The notes beneath the pieces are model-generated. The model was not told the origin of the DNA. It did no database searches and saw only the letters and a list, made by a program, of their open reading frames with translations. Shown here piece by piece: positions 1 through 8,378 of a DNA stretch of 64,000 nucleotides. The position numbers and the translations under genes were made by a program. The stretch spans positions 2,790,001 through 2,854,000 of the forward strand of contig OZ251484.1 in NCBI GenBank assembly GCA_965242665.1. The letters run 5' to 3'. This DNA comes from VXLM01 sp965242665 (GTDB lineage: Bacteria; Chloroflexota; Dehalococcoidia; Lucifugimonadales; VXLM01). How positions within the stretch are numbered: position 1 is the first letter of the stretch; each line of letters opens with the position of its first letter.

Positions 1-891
1 TCATCTCGTTGTCCTCCGATTTATCTTCTGTCGACCCAACATGACAACGTTCCCTAGAACGTTGTCAGTCGCCAATGTAGGCCTCGCATACCATCCAAAA
101 TCAACTTTAGCCTTGCCATCCGCGACATCTCTAATTCTGGGAGTATCATAAGGTTTATCTGCCTTATATTCTTCAGAATAAATATCCCTGCAAACATGCT
201 TAGCCAATATTTCTTCCACTGCACGTATACTAGCATACCTCGCAAACCCACTTCTTATTGTGACCTTCTTCCCTAATTCAATGATCATGGTTTGGGTAAT
301 TATTCCGACTAAAACTGGTTGTTTAGGGCCTTGAACAACTAAACCACCCCCTGAAAAACCCGGTAATATAGACGAGCCCATATACCCGATCCTTCCTTTG
401 CGTGGAACATCATATGATACTAACGCATGTAGAGGACGTGGAGCATGAGTATCTAGAACAAATTGTCCAGAATATGGATCGTCTGATTCAAAATGAGGGA
501 AGCCTACTGCCAATCCAAGACTCCCAACCAGTCCCCAATTGCCGTAGTCCAGAGGAGACACTTCCTCAAACGTTCGCTCATTTCGCTTTCTATTTGTCTT
601 GAAAACAGTTACATCTGCATCTTTATTCTCCCCAATAACTTCCAACCCTTCCGGGAAAGATTCCCAAACCTCTTTCTTAATGAGAGGATTGTACGAACAG
701 TCTTCCGCCACATGTTGTGCGGTCACAAGATACTCATAACCACTATACATGAGCAGCACACCACTCCCCATAGGCTCAAAATCCTTTTGCCTGTCCAGTA
801 CATTCCCTGGCCCAGTAGCAGGCTCTAGATCTCCTTCCGACTCTCCGATATATCTCATGTTACTCTCGTTCACTTCATTGATGTCGCTCAT
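1..891 (-). CDS. Trypsin-like serine peptidase domain protein
   Basis: A 296-residue protein with the layout of a chymotrypsin-fold peptidase. TAQH places a catalytic His at residue 60, DADVTVF an Asp at 91 or 93, and PGFSGGG the nucleophile Ser at 180. There is no signal peptide or membrane segment, so it is probably cytoplasmic. The family cleaves peptide bonds; stand-alone cytoplasmic trypsin-like domains are also found in phage-defence proteins, but nothing here proves such a role. The gene is clearly more AT-rich than most of the window, consistent with transfer. The start gives the longest frame and lies just inside the AT-rich segment. The substrate is unknown. Confidence 0.75.
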   Translation of the reverse strand: MSDINEVNESNMRYIGESEGDLEPATGPGNVLDRQKDFEPMGSGVLLMYSGYEYLVTAQHVAEDCSYNPLIKKEVWESFPEGLEVIGENKDADVTVFKTNRKRNERTFEEVSPLDYGNWGLVGSLGLAVGFPHFESDDPYSGQFVLDTHAPRPLHALVSYDVPRKGRIGYMGSSILPGFSGGGLVVQGPKQPVLVGIITQTMIIELGKKVTIRSGFARYASIRAVEEILAKHVCRDIYSEEYKADKPYDTPRIRDVADGKAKVDFGWYARPTLATDNVLGNVVMLGRQKINRRTTR

Positions 892-992
892 AAGACACTA
901 ACATGCCAAGAGCACCTTGTCAAGCTCATGCCTGCCCCTACCAACGAGCCGCCCCATCGGCTCGCGCACGGCGTTAGCCGCCACATCCGCCC

Positions 993-1139
993 CTACTCCC
1001 TAACCCCCCACGACGGACGCCGATCGTTCCACTCACCCTCCAGCAGACGGACTGGATTCCTGCCGTCTCGCCCCATGACGTAGATGTCCCAACCGCCGTC
1101 CGCCGTCTCCGACTCGAACGCTATCCCCCCGTCAGCGTA
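993..1139 (-). pseudogene. Remnant of a TolB/PD40-type beta-propeller protein (C-terminus)
   Basis: Read on the minus strand this stretch encodes FESETADGGWDIYVMGRDG, then NPVRLLEGEWNDRRPSWG and a stop at 993-995. That is the blade pattern of TolB-like WD40/PD40 propellers (E-S-x-x-D-G-x-x-D-I-Y-V-M-x-x-D-G). No start or further blade lies upstream, where the next gene overlaps in another frame. It is a broken gene end left behind by a rearrangement. Confidence 0.55.
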
Positions 1140-1827
1140 GGCAGCGCATGATCTTCTCCATCACGCGCTCCAATTCACCAGCAGACATCCTCGCGCGACT
1201 CGCGTAAGGGTTGATGAGCATCTTGTATCTCGCAGCATTGACGCCAATGAAGCCGTCGCTGAATATCACAGCTGAAAGCTTTGCAGGAATCTCGGATGGA
1301 ATCCACTCATCTGCAAGATCCTCTTTGAGTTTGAGAAAATCATGCTTTCCGATGTTGCCATGGTCCGAGAATAGCAGAACTATACCGTCCGCATCGTCAC
1401 GCAACTGCTTCGCCTTCCCTCTGATTTTGTCGTATATTTTATCGTCTGTCCATGGTTCGTCTATCATGCCATCGACTTCTTTGCCACGAAGCTTTTCTTC
1501 GGCAGCTTTGTCCCTCACGAATCGGCTCACTTCGATATCGATAGACTGGCCTCCCAACGAAATTTGCAGGTCAGGCCCCTTTGCTCCATACGGCTTCATC
1601 TGTACGTCGAACCCACCTGTCCGAAGATCCAGCGCATAGTCTCCTTCCTTGTAGATACTCATGAACTCGTTCTTGAGGTTATATGTATCCTTACTCCGCT
1701 TGGCGTTCTCCATATCCCTCCACCACAGATCCACTCCTTGGACGCAAGCCTCTTCAAGACTGCGCTTCAACGCAGGAGACCTCTGTGCCATCCTCTCTTC
1801 AATCTCTTCTTTGGTTCTATCGTCCAT
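1132..1827 (-). CDS. Hypothetical protein, possible PD-(D/E)XK nuclease-like fold
   Basis: A soluble protein of about 231 residues that I do not recognise as a named family. The middle contains GPDLQI, a short strand, then IDIEVSRF, which resembles the D...(D/E)-x-x core of PD-(D/E)XK nucleases, though the expected Lys is not obvious. The rest is charged and helical. The ATG at 1827 is preferred because AAGGAG lies about 10 bases upstream; a GTG nine bases further upstream would sit on the ribosome site. It neighbours an AT-rich peptidase gene and a broken propeller gene, an accessory setting. The nuclease assignment is inference. Confidence 0.6.
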   Translation of the reverse strand: MDDRTKEEIEERMAQRSPALKRSLEEACVQGVDLWWRDMENAKRSKDTYNLKNEFMSIYKEGDYALDLRTGGFDVQMKPYGAKGPDLQISLGGQSIDIEVSRFVRDKAAEEKLRGKEVDGMIDEPWTDDKIYDKIRGKAKQLRDDADGIVLLFSDHGNIGKHDFLKLKEDLADEWIPSEIPAKLSAVIFSDGFIGVNAARYKMLINPYASRARMSAGELERVMEKIMRCLR

Positions 1828-1963
1828 ATCGTTCACGCTCCTTATGGGAAGTATTGGCCGGGTCTTTCCCCAACCTGTTCATTAACGATACCATGCCTCG
1901 GCATCTACATCCAATATGAAACCGCACCTCGTTTTCGCAATCTGTTGGAACGTGCGTTCCCCG

Positions 1964-4900
1964 TCACCGCCCTGTTTGAAGCGGGCTCGGAGTACTCGTT
2001 GGCGTAGGAGTCGGCTCCGGCACAGTGTTGGCAGGCGTTGGCGCAATGCTCGCGAAGATATACCTTCCACCAGCGGAGTAGGTGTATATGACACCATCGG
2101 CAATAATTGTGGGCCTCTCTGTCCACAGCAGATCTCCCGTCGATGCATCGAAACGGTTGCCAGCAATGTTCACGGTCTCATGATTTGAATCCAACAATTC
2201 ACCTGTCGATGCGTTGAGTTGGACTCCCTCCCAAGTGTACACAACACCATTGACGACTGCTAACAATGGTTGGTGCGTGTCCGACTCGTACCTCCATAGC
2301 TCATCACCTGTCCTAACATCGATAGCTAGTAGTTGGCCGGACGTTCGGATGATGTAGGCTATACCGTCGGCTACTATGAACTTCCATTTGATGTCGTTTC
2401 TGTTAGATATGTCGACATAATACCTCAGCCACATGTGGTTTCCATTCGATGCGTCCCACATAGCGTACACGCGACCTGTTCCCTTTTCCCTCCACCAACC
2501 GTACAAGACACCATCGGCCACTGATGGTCGAGAGTACCAACCGTCGTTTCGCTGTAGTAGATTGCCGGTGTACGCGTCCAGGGCATACAGGGTATCGGAT
2601 GACACGACGTATACTCTATCGTTAGTGACCACCGGCGCGTAGGTCACTGCCGCATCCGTCCGGTAGCGCCATATCAGGGAACCGGTCGACGCGTCGATCG
2701 CATGGACGCTGCCGTCGTCCGACCCGGTGAAGACGACGCCCGCGTTCACGGTTGGGGACGTCTTGGCGGATTCCCCCGCTTGATACTGCCACCGCAGTTC
2801 TCCGCTCCGAGCATCCATCGCGTAGAGTATTCCGTCTCCGCCCCTGGAGTACAGGGTTCCATCCGCGGGGGTCGGCGGCTCCGACACCAACCATATGCCC
2901 GTCTTGTACCTCCAAGCGAGCGCGCCCGTGAACGCGTCGATTGCGTAGAGATAACCGTCCTCGGCCCCGGCGTAGAGGATGCCGTTCGCCGCCGCTGGTT
3001 GGCTGAGCAGGTCCCTGTCCGCCCGATACTGCCAGAGGCCGCCAGCCTTGCGCTCCTGGGGCGGCGCTGGCGCGGCCAGGGGCGAGGATGCGACCATCCC
3101 GTAGACCTTGCCGCCGTTCGCCGCCGCGTACACGACCCCTCCGTCCGCGCGCGGCCCTCCGTACACCCCTCCCGTCTCGGAACGCCAAAGCAGCCCGCCC
3201 GTGAATGCGTCCATCGCGTAGAGATGCCCGGTCTCCGATTGCACGTACACCGCGCCTTCCGCCGCGATTGGCGCCGCCTCCGTCGGATGGATGCTGTCTC
3301 CAAGCTCATAGTCCCACTGCCGCAGCCATAGCAGCGCTCCCGTGGATGCGTCGACAGCGTAGAGACGCCCGTCGTCCGACCCTGCGTAGACGATGCCGTC
3401 CTCAACGGCCGGCGAATAGGCCGGCAGAAAGACCCTCTCATCTTCCCTGTATTCTGTCACATAGCTCCATAGCCCTTCCCCACTCGCCGCGTCGAAGGCT
3501 TGCAAGGTGTAGCCGCCCGTGTACACGACGCCGTCCGCGAATGCGGGGGACACCGAGACGCTCTGCCCGCCCGTGCCCTGTTGCCACAATCCCTCGCCCG
3601 TCGATGCGTCCACCGCGTGCAGGATTCCATCCTCGGATCGGACGTACACCGCCCCGCCCCCGACTGCGGGAGCCGTCGATACCCAATCCTGCGTTTCGTA
3701 CTGCCACCGCAGTTCCCCGCTCACGGCGTCGAACGCATAGAGATGGTTGTCGTCCGACCCGACATAGACGACCCCCTTGGACACCGCCGGCGACGAGAAG
3801 ACCTCCGCCCCCGTCTCATACTTCCATCGCAGTTCCCCGCTTGCCGCATCGACAGCGTGGAGATGGCGGTCGTTCGACCCGACATAGACGACCCCCTTGG
3901 ACACCGCCGGCGTCGACGCGATCCGCGCCCCTGCCCTATACCGCCACAGTTCGCGCTGCGACGCGATGTCCACCGCGTACAGATTGCCGTCGTCCGACCC
4001 GACGTACATCGTCCCGCCCAAGATAGTCGGCGACGAAAGCACTCGCCCCCCGACGGTAATCGTCCGCAGCAGCGCCCCCGCCTGCTCCCCCCGAATCGGC
4101 GTCGACGTCGGAACCGCAGTAGGCGGCGGCGTATTCGTAGGCGTAGGCGTGGCCGTCGGCGCCGGCGTGACCGTAGGCGTAGGAATCGCCGTCGGTATCG
4201 CCGTGTTCGTAGGCATAGGCGTGGCTGTCGGTACTGCCGTGAGCGTAGGCGTATCCCCTCCCACGTCATTCCCGCGAAGGCGGGAATCTCCCTCCGGCGT
4301 GGCCGTCAGAGTATCCCCTCCCACGTCATTCCCACTCCCTCCCACGTCATTCCCGCTCCCTCCCCCGTCATTCCCATTCCCTCCCACGTCATTCCCGCGA
4401 AGGCGGGAATCCCCCTCTGGCGCGGCCGTCGGAATAACCGTCGGCGTCATGGTCGGCTCGCTGGCCGCCGGCGCAGCAGCTGCCGCCGGCGCAGGAGGCC
4501 CCGCCGCCGTCCGCGCATCATCCGCCCCGCCAAACGATCCCCCAAACACCACAGCCGCCAGAGCAACCACGCCCGCGGCCGCCGCGCCTGCAATCCCCCA
4601 GACCGCCCATCGTCGGCGCGCCACCCTCCGCGGCTGCTGCGGACGCGCCTCCCCAATCTCCGCCTCCCGCTCGATGTCCCGCACCGCGCTCCAATGCCGC
4701 TGCTCCTTCACCCCCTCGCGCTCCTCCGGCGTCAACCCCCACGTCACATTGAGATCACGCAGCCAAAGCCCATACTGCCGAACCGCCAAAGCGCACGCAC
4801 TCTTCAACGCCCCGCGAATCCCCTGGAACACCTCCGGATCACCGCGCAAATCCCCAAACGTCTTCCCCTGCAAACCCGACGACAACGCCGCCTGCACATC

Positions 4901-5305
4901 CCCCTTGACCGCCTGCGCCACCTCCCCCTTGCCCACAGCCCCGCGCTGCCCAGACAACGGCAACAGCGAATCGACATTCTCCTCATTCACCGTCAGCGTA
5001 AGATCGATCCGCCCAGTAACCAGCTGCCCGTCCGCCGTAAGCACAGGCAGATCCAGCGCAACCCCCTCGCTCGGCGGCGACGGATCGCTCGGATCCCTCA
5101 GCCAAAACGACAAGGTGAACAGCGCAGTAGACGCCACATACGTCCGCACGTCCCCCTTCGGCAGCTTCCGCTTCCGCTCCGTAAACGTATACTCGAAGTT
5201 GCCGTCCAGCATCACGATGCCGACCTGATTCGGCCACACCGTAAGCCACCCGCGCTTCGGCTCCCCCTCCCACAATATATCGTCGTCTCGTCTTCCCTCG
5301 TCCAA
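1964..5305 (-). CDS. Membrane-anchored PQQ-like beta-propeller protein with N-terminal band-7-like domain
   Basis: A 1113-residue protein in four parts. Residues 1-200 resemble the SPFH/band-7-like domain of proteins that start with WEGEP-type sequence (inference). Residues about 233-255 form one membrane helix after an Arg-rich stop. Residues 260-405 are an Ala/Pro/Thr linker with TPTxTP runs. Residues 410-1085 are PQQ/BamB-type blades with the recurring pattern SSPAVxxGVVYVGSxDxxLYAxDAxSGELxWxY. A short Thr/Pro tail follows. The propeller is probably extracytoplasmic and may act as a binding platform. The linker contains in-frame copies of the window's palindromic DNA repeat, giving GDSRLRGNDVGG peptides. 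The lipoprotein encoded at 22.3-24.8 kb has the same blade type. Confidence 0.8.
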   Translation of the reverse strand: MDEGRRDDDILWEGEPKRGWLTVWPNQVGIVMLDGNFEYTFTERKRKLPKGDVRTYVASTALFTLSFWLRDPSDPSPPSEGVALDLPVLTADGQLVTGRIDLTLTVNEENVDSLLPLSGQRGAVGKGEVAQAVKGDVQAALSSGLQGKTFGDLRGDPEVFQGIRGALKSACALAVRQYGLWLRDLNVTWGLTPEEREGVKEQRHWSAVRDIEREAEIGEARPQQPRRVARRRWAVWGIAGAAAAGVVALAAVVFGGSFGGADDARTAAGPPAPAAAAAPAASEPTMTPTVIPTAAPEGDSRLRGNDVGGNGNDGGGSGNDVGGSGNDVGGDTLTATPEGDSRLRGNDVGGDTPTLTAVPTATPMPTNTAIPTAIPTPTVTPAPTATPTPTNTPPPTAVPTSTPIRGEQAGALLRTITVGGRVLSSPTILGGTMYVGSDDGNLYAVDIASQRELWRYRAGARIASTPAVSKGVVYVGSNDRHLHAVDAASGELRWKYETGAEVFSSPAVSKGVVYVGSDDNHLYAFDAVSGELRWQYETQDWVSTAPAVGGGAVYVRSEDGILHAVDASTGEGLWQQGTGGQSVSVSPAFADGVVYTGGYTLQAFDAASGEGLWSYVTEYREDERVFLPAYSPAVEDGIVYAGSDDGRLYAVDASTGALLWLRQWDYELGDSIHPTEAAPIAAEGAVYVQSETGHLYAMDAFTGGLLWRSETGGVYGGPRADGGVVYAAANGGKVYGMVASSPLAAPAPPQERKAGGLWQYRADRDLLSQPAAANGILYAGAEDGYLYAIDAFTGALAWRYKTGIWLVSEPPTPADGTLYSRGGDGILYAMDARSGELRWQYQAGESAKTSPTVNAGVVFTGSDDGSVHAIDASTGSLIWRYRTDAAVTYAPVVTNDRVYVVSSDTLYALDAYTGNLLQRNDGWYSRPSVADGVLYGWWREKGTGRVYAMWDASNGNHMWLRYYVDISNRNDIKWKFIVADGIAYIIRTSGQLLAIDVRTGDELWRYESDTHQPLLAVVNGVVYTWEGVQLNASTGELLDSNHETVNIAGNRFDASTGDLLWTERPTIIADGVIYTYSAGGRYIFASIAPTPANTVPEPTPTPTSTPSPLQTGR
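4265..4411 (+). repeat. Palindromic GTCATTCCCGC repeat cluster inside a coding sequence
   Basis: Two full copies (4265-4288 and 4388-4411) of the repeat GTCATTCCCGCG-A-AGGCGGGAATC flank three shortened units that keep only the GTCATTCCC arm. The block lies within the linker of the propeller gene. The spacing keeps the minus-strand frame open, so the repeat is translated as GDSRLRGNDVGG-type segments. Confidence 0.9.
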
Positions 5306-5409
5306 CGCACTCCTCGCATCTCACAGCATATCGCGCCCCCTCCTCACACCCCCTGCACTCCCCCGCGCACCTCCCCAGTATACCAAACCACCCCCCACTC
5401 CGCACGCCC

Positions 5410-6045
5410 GTCATTCCCGTGGGTTGCCCCCGTCATTCCCCTTGTGTCTACGTCATTCCCGCGCAGGCGGGAATCTCCCCCCGTCCCCATCACTCCCCTC
5501 CAATCCTCAATCAACAATCTGCAATCCCTCCCACGTCATTCCCGCACCCTCCCACGTCATTCCCGCGCAGGCGGGAACCTCCCCCCGTCCCCGTCACTCC
5601 CCCTCAATCCTCAATCAACAATCCCCAATCATCAATCCATCCCACGTCATTCCCGCGTAGGCGGGAATCTCCCCCGCACCGCATTTGACAAAACAGAACC
5701 CACGTACTATCCTGAACCTAAAGACGACAGACGACCCCGTCCAAACCACAACCACAAGGAGCCATCTTGCAATCCCCAATCATCAATCGACAATCCCTCC
5801 CACGTCATTCCTGCACCCACCAACGTCATTCCCGCGTAGGCGGGAATCCATCCCCACTCGCCCTTGGCAAAATTCGACACAATCCAACAGAATCCGGCAA
5901 AATCCGACGGAAACTCGTGTGCGCGCGTACCCTAATTCGCACGCGCACGCGCGCGAGGCAACGGCTTTTCCGCACCCACGTCATTCCCGCACCCTCCCAC
6001 GTCATTCCCGCGCCCTCCCACGTCATTCCCGCGCAGGCGGGAATC
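5410..6045 (+). repeat. Intergenic cluster of palindromic repeats
   Basis: The gap between the propeller gene and the aminotransferase is filled with copies of GTCATTCCCGCG-N-AGGCGGGAATC at 5452-5475, 5556-5579, 5646-5669, 5825-5848 and 6022-6045. Shortened units reading CGTCATTCCCGCACCCTCCCA sit in front of several full copies. Between them are CAATCCTCAATCAACAATC-like spacers and a segment (about 5865-5965) rich in AATCCGACAGAATCC-like and alternating GC/AC runs, which recurs near 14610-14700. Apart from the promoter at 5685-5713 and the short remnant after 6124, no credible gene is seen. Confidence 0.9.
5685..5713 (+). promoter_or_regulatory. Sigma-70-type promoter (TTGACA-N17-TATCCT)
   Basis: A perfect -35 TTGACA at 5685-5690 is followed 17 bases later by TATCCT at 5708-5713. 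About 45 bases downstream AAGGAG precedes a TTG at 5767, but the frame from there runs straight into repeats. The same arrangement recurs at 14245-14273 with closely similar spacer and leader, so this looks like a copied gene 5' end whose coding part has been lost. Confidence 0.55.
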
Positions 6046-6123
6046 CAAAGCGACGCCACCGGAGCCCTTCTGCTACACTGCATATTGAGCCGAAGGCACA
6101 CATGATACCCGGAGAAACGACCA

Positions 6124-6219
6124 ATGCGGCTTGGGCTTGACATTCGCGGCGGCGTGGACGACGAACAGCTAGCGTTCGGCGCGCAACTGGGCGCAACCGA
6201 CGCAATCTACGGGAGATGA
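6124..6219 (+). pseudogene. Truncated mannonate dehydratase-like N-terminus (31 codons)
   Basis: An ATG preceded by GGAG opens a frame beginning MRLGLDIRGG, then GAQLGATDAIYG, closed by TGA. The opening and the QLGxTD motif resemble the N-terminus of UxuA-type mannonate dehydratases (about 300-400 residues), which convert mannonate to 2-keto-3-deoxygluconate. Only the first strand and helix remain, so it is a relic. Its stop falls 10 bases before the aminotransferase start, and its ribosome site may now serve that gene. The family call on so short a piece is tentative. Confidence 0.4.
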
Positions 6220-6229
6220 ACCAACCAAA

Positions 6230-7132
6230 ATGGCAGACTCAGACTATCAAGCATACTTCAACGGCGAATGGATGCCGTATGGGGACGTCCGCATCCCCCC
6301 GTCGGACAGGGGGTTCTCGGTCGGCGACCTCGTGTTCGAGGTCGAGCGCACGTTCGCAGGAAAGCCGTTTCGCCTCGAACAGCACATCGACCGCCTCTAC
6401 CGTTCCCTAACATACGTCCGCATGAGCGCGGGAATGAGCGCCTCGGAGATGACAGCCATCACCCAAGAGGCCGTGCAGCGCGCGAAAGCAGACCACCCGC
6501 AGGCCGCAGACTTCTGGATGCGGCAGGTCGTGACTCGTGGCACCGTCGATCTGTTCGACCCGCCCGCCCCGACGGTACTGGTAAACGTCGGTGAGCAAGG
6601 CTTCTGGTACGCCGACTTGTACGACACAGGAATGCACGCCGTAATCGCCAAGACCAGAGCATACTCCCCCCAGGCGCTCGACCCGAAGATCAAGCACTAC
6701 AGCCGAATGAACTTCGTCCTCGCCCACCAAGAAGCGCACGACGTAGAGCCCGGCGCATGGCCAATCCTCTTGGACGACCGCGGATTCCTAGCGGAAGGCA
6801 ACGGACAAAACGTCTTCATCGTGACGGACGGCGCCCTCCGGACGCCGACGGACTACGCCGCGCTTCAAGGAGTATCGCGTGGAATGACGTTCGACATCGC
6901 TCGACAGCTCGGCATCCCCCTGATCGAAGAAGACCTCCAGCCCTACGACCTATACACCGCGGACGAGGCGTTTTGGACGACCACGAGCATGTGCGTCATG
7001 CCCATGACCATGGTAGACAGGCGGCCAATCGCGGACGGAAAGCCCGGGCCGATGTCGCAGCGCCTGCTGGCCGCATGGAGCGAGGCAGTCGGAGTAGACA
7101 TCGTCGGACAGGCGCAGTCGACCCAACGATAG
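6230..7132 (+). CDS. PLP-dependent class IV aminotransferase (branched-chain/D-amino acid type)
   Basis: A 300-residue fold-type IV PLP enzyme that transfers amino groups between an amino acid and a 2-oxo acid. The Schiff-base Lys is most likely K155 in DPKIKHYSRMN. EGNGQNVF supplies the family Glu on the cofactor face, and GVSRGMT plus TTTSM are the usual phosphate and substrate-loop segments. The N-terminal DRGFSVGDLVFE block is also typical. The length fits IlvE/D-amino acid aminotransferase/ADC lyase. A paralogue at 49854-50795 has the same DPKIK motif. The substrate cannot be read from sequence. The start follows a short remnant whose GGAG lies nearby. Confidence 0.85.
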   Translation: MADSDYQAYFNGEWMPYGDVRIPPSDRGFSVGDLVFEVERTFAGKPFRLEQHIDRLYRSLTYVRMSAGMSASEMTAITQEAVQRAKADHPQAADFWMRQVVTRGTVDLFDPPAPTVLVNVGEQGFWYADLYDTGMHAVIAKTRAYSPQALDPKIKHYSRMNFVLAHQEAHDVEPGAWPILLDDRGFLAEGNGQNVFIVTDGALRTPTDYAALQGVSRGMTFDIARQLGIPLIEEDLQPYDLYTADEAFWTTTSMCVMPMTMVDRRPIADGKPGPMSQRLLAAWSEAVGVDIVGQAQSTQR

Positions 7133-7144
7133 AAGACGGCTCGA

Positions 7145-8323
7145 TTCTGTTTACTTTTGCGGCATGGCAATTTCGAACGCACCGCCATCGAAGAAAGCAT
7201 TAGGCATTCCTAATCGCTTTCCCATAGAGGGCAACGATCATCGCACTCACCGCATCCATGCTTTGGTTCCTCAAAGGTATCACGGACGATTATTCCTCTT
7301 TCACGCAATGCGCTTTTTGTAATCTGTTGGATAACGTAATGGTTACAATCTTCTCCAAACATGTATACCATCACACCAATCTCTTCCCAGATAGGGACGA
7401 TTCTACTTCCGCCCAGATCGGCAAAGACTCTATCCTTGCTACCTTTGATTTCCTTACTGAATACATATGGCTTTTTTCTACTCTGTTCAAAACCAAGATC
7501 AACTAGCAACTGCGCTTGCCTAAAAACCTCCTTCTTTACTTCTCTGTACATTGGGCGTCCAGTGTCATAGCCTTCAAGCGGCCTGGAATGTTCCCAAGAC
7601 TTGAAACTCCCTCCCATGGGTTCCGTTGGAAGTGCCAACAATCTGTAGGCCTCCGCCTTTCTTGCGTCGCGGACAGACTTCGCTACATCGCAATCTCTAC
7701 ATGGAAACCCTGGTTTAGGGTATCGGATGGTGCTAGTAGGGACAATTTCTTTGTCTAGTTTGTCAATTGTACTCCATGAAATATCGACAGAAAGGACGCT
7801 CATCTCCTTAGCATTGTAACTCGCTTTCTTGTCTGGTGAAAGTGGGTTTGTGTTGACCACTTCCACTATAAGCGGAGAGGTGTTATCACTAATGAAAGCT
7901 ATATCTGCCCTATAGTTCCTTCCATTATGATCCCACTCATACTCTATAACGCAACTACTCACATAAGGAACGATATTGAAGTAAATTTCATGTCCACAAC
8001 GGCGGTGATATCGGACTGGGTATTCTCCTTCTTTATCATTCGCTGACTTGAATCCTCTTTCAATTCTACGGACTGCTTCGCTATGGAGAGCTAAGTCTGG
8101 AGAGCACTCTCCTTCATCATCGAAATGGGCGAAATGCCACCGAACTTCTTTCCCTTGCTTAGCGACCATCCGTCCTTTGCAGTGCAGGCAGGTATACTGA
8201 TCTCCACGCGAGGCTACCTTGATAGGAGTGTATTCTCCATGCAAATTATTCGCAGCAGGGTACAGGATAGGGTTCATTGAAAGTGGCTACATTTCATACT
8301 ATACCGCAAAAGTAAACGGAACC
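7145..8323. mobile_element. Inverted-repeat element carrying a CoiA-like gene
   Basis: The left end reads TTCTGTTTACTTTTGCGGCAT (7145-7165, with one base different from the family's CCGTTTAC). The right end (8301-8323) is its reverse complement, reading ATACCGCAAAAGTAAACGG and continuing AACC. The only gene between is AT-rich and unlike its neighbours. The same ends bound elements at 17880-18303, 20387-20644, 20729-21159 and 35008-35162. No transposase is present, so movement would need one supplied elsewhere. Confidence 0.7.
7210..8277 (-). CDS. CoiA-like competence/nuclease family protein
   Basis: A 355-residue protein with CoiA architecture. The N-terminus has a zinc-finger-like C30-x2-C33 followed by WHFAHF (residues 47-52) and C58. 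The centre has a nuclease-like core with D125 (YRADIAF) and E139 (LIVEVVNT). The C-terminus (after about residue 195) contains a second Cys pair, then sequence I do not recognise. CoiA proteins take part in recombination of incoming DNA during competence; the endonuclease fold is known for the family, the role here is inferred. The gene is AT-rich, stands alone and is bounded by inverted repeats, so it appears to be element cargo. Confidence 0.65.
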   Translation of the reverse strand: MNPILYPAANNLHGEYTPIKVASRGDQYTCLHCKGRMVAKQGKEVRWHFAHFDDEGECSPDLALHSEAVRRIERGFKSANDKEGEYPVRYHRRCGHEIYFNIVPYVSSCVIEYEWDHNGRNYRADIAFISDNTSPLIVEVVNTNPLSPDKKASYNAKEMSVLSVDISWSTIDKLDKEIVPTSTIRYPKPGFPCRDCDVAKSVRDARKAEAYRLLALPTEPMGGSFKSWEHSRPLEGYDTGRPMYREVKKEVFRQAQLLVDLGFEQSRKKPYVFSKEIKGSKDRVFADLGGSRIVPIWEEIGVMVYMFGEDCNHYVIQQITKSALRERGIIVRDTFEEPKHGCGECDDRCPLWESD

Positions 8324-8378
8324 GGCAGCTCCAACCGCCCGAATCCCGGCCCCCGTTCCGCCTATCCGGACGGAAGCC

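Noticed and set aside
3500..5839. 779-codon open frame on the plus strand
   Set aside because: Antisense to the propeller gene and into repeats; composition is Arg-rich with no domain.
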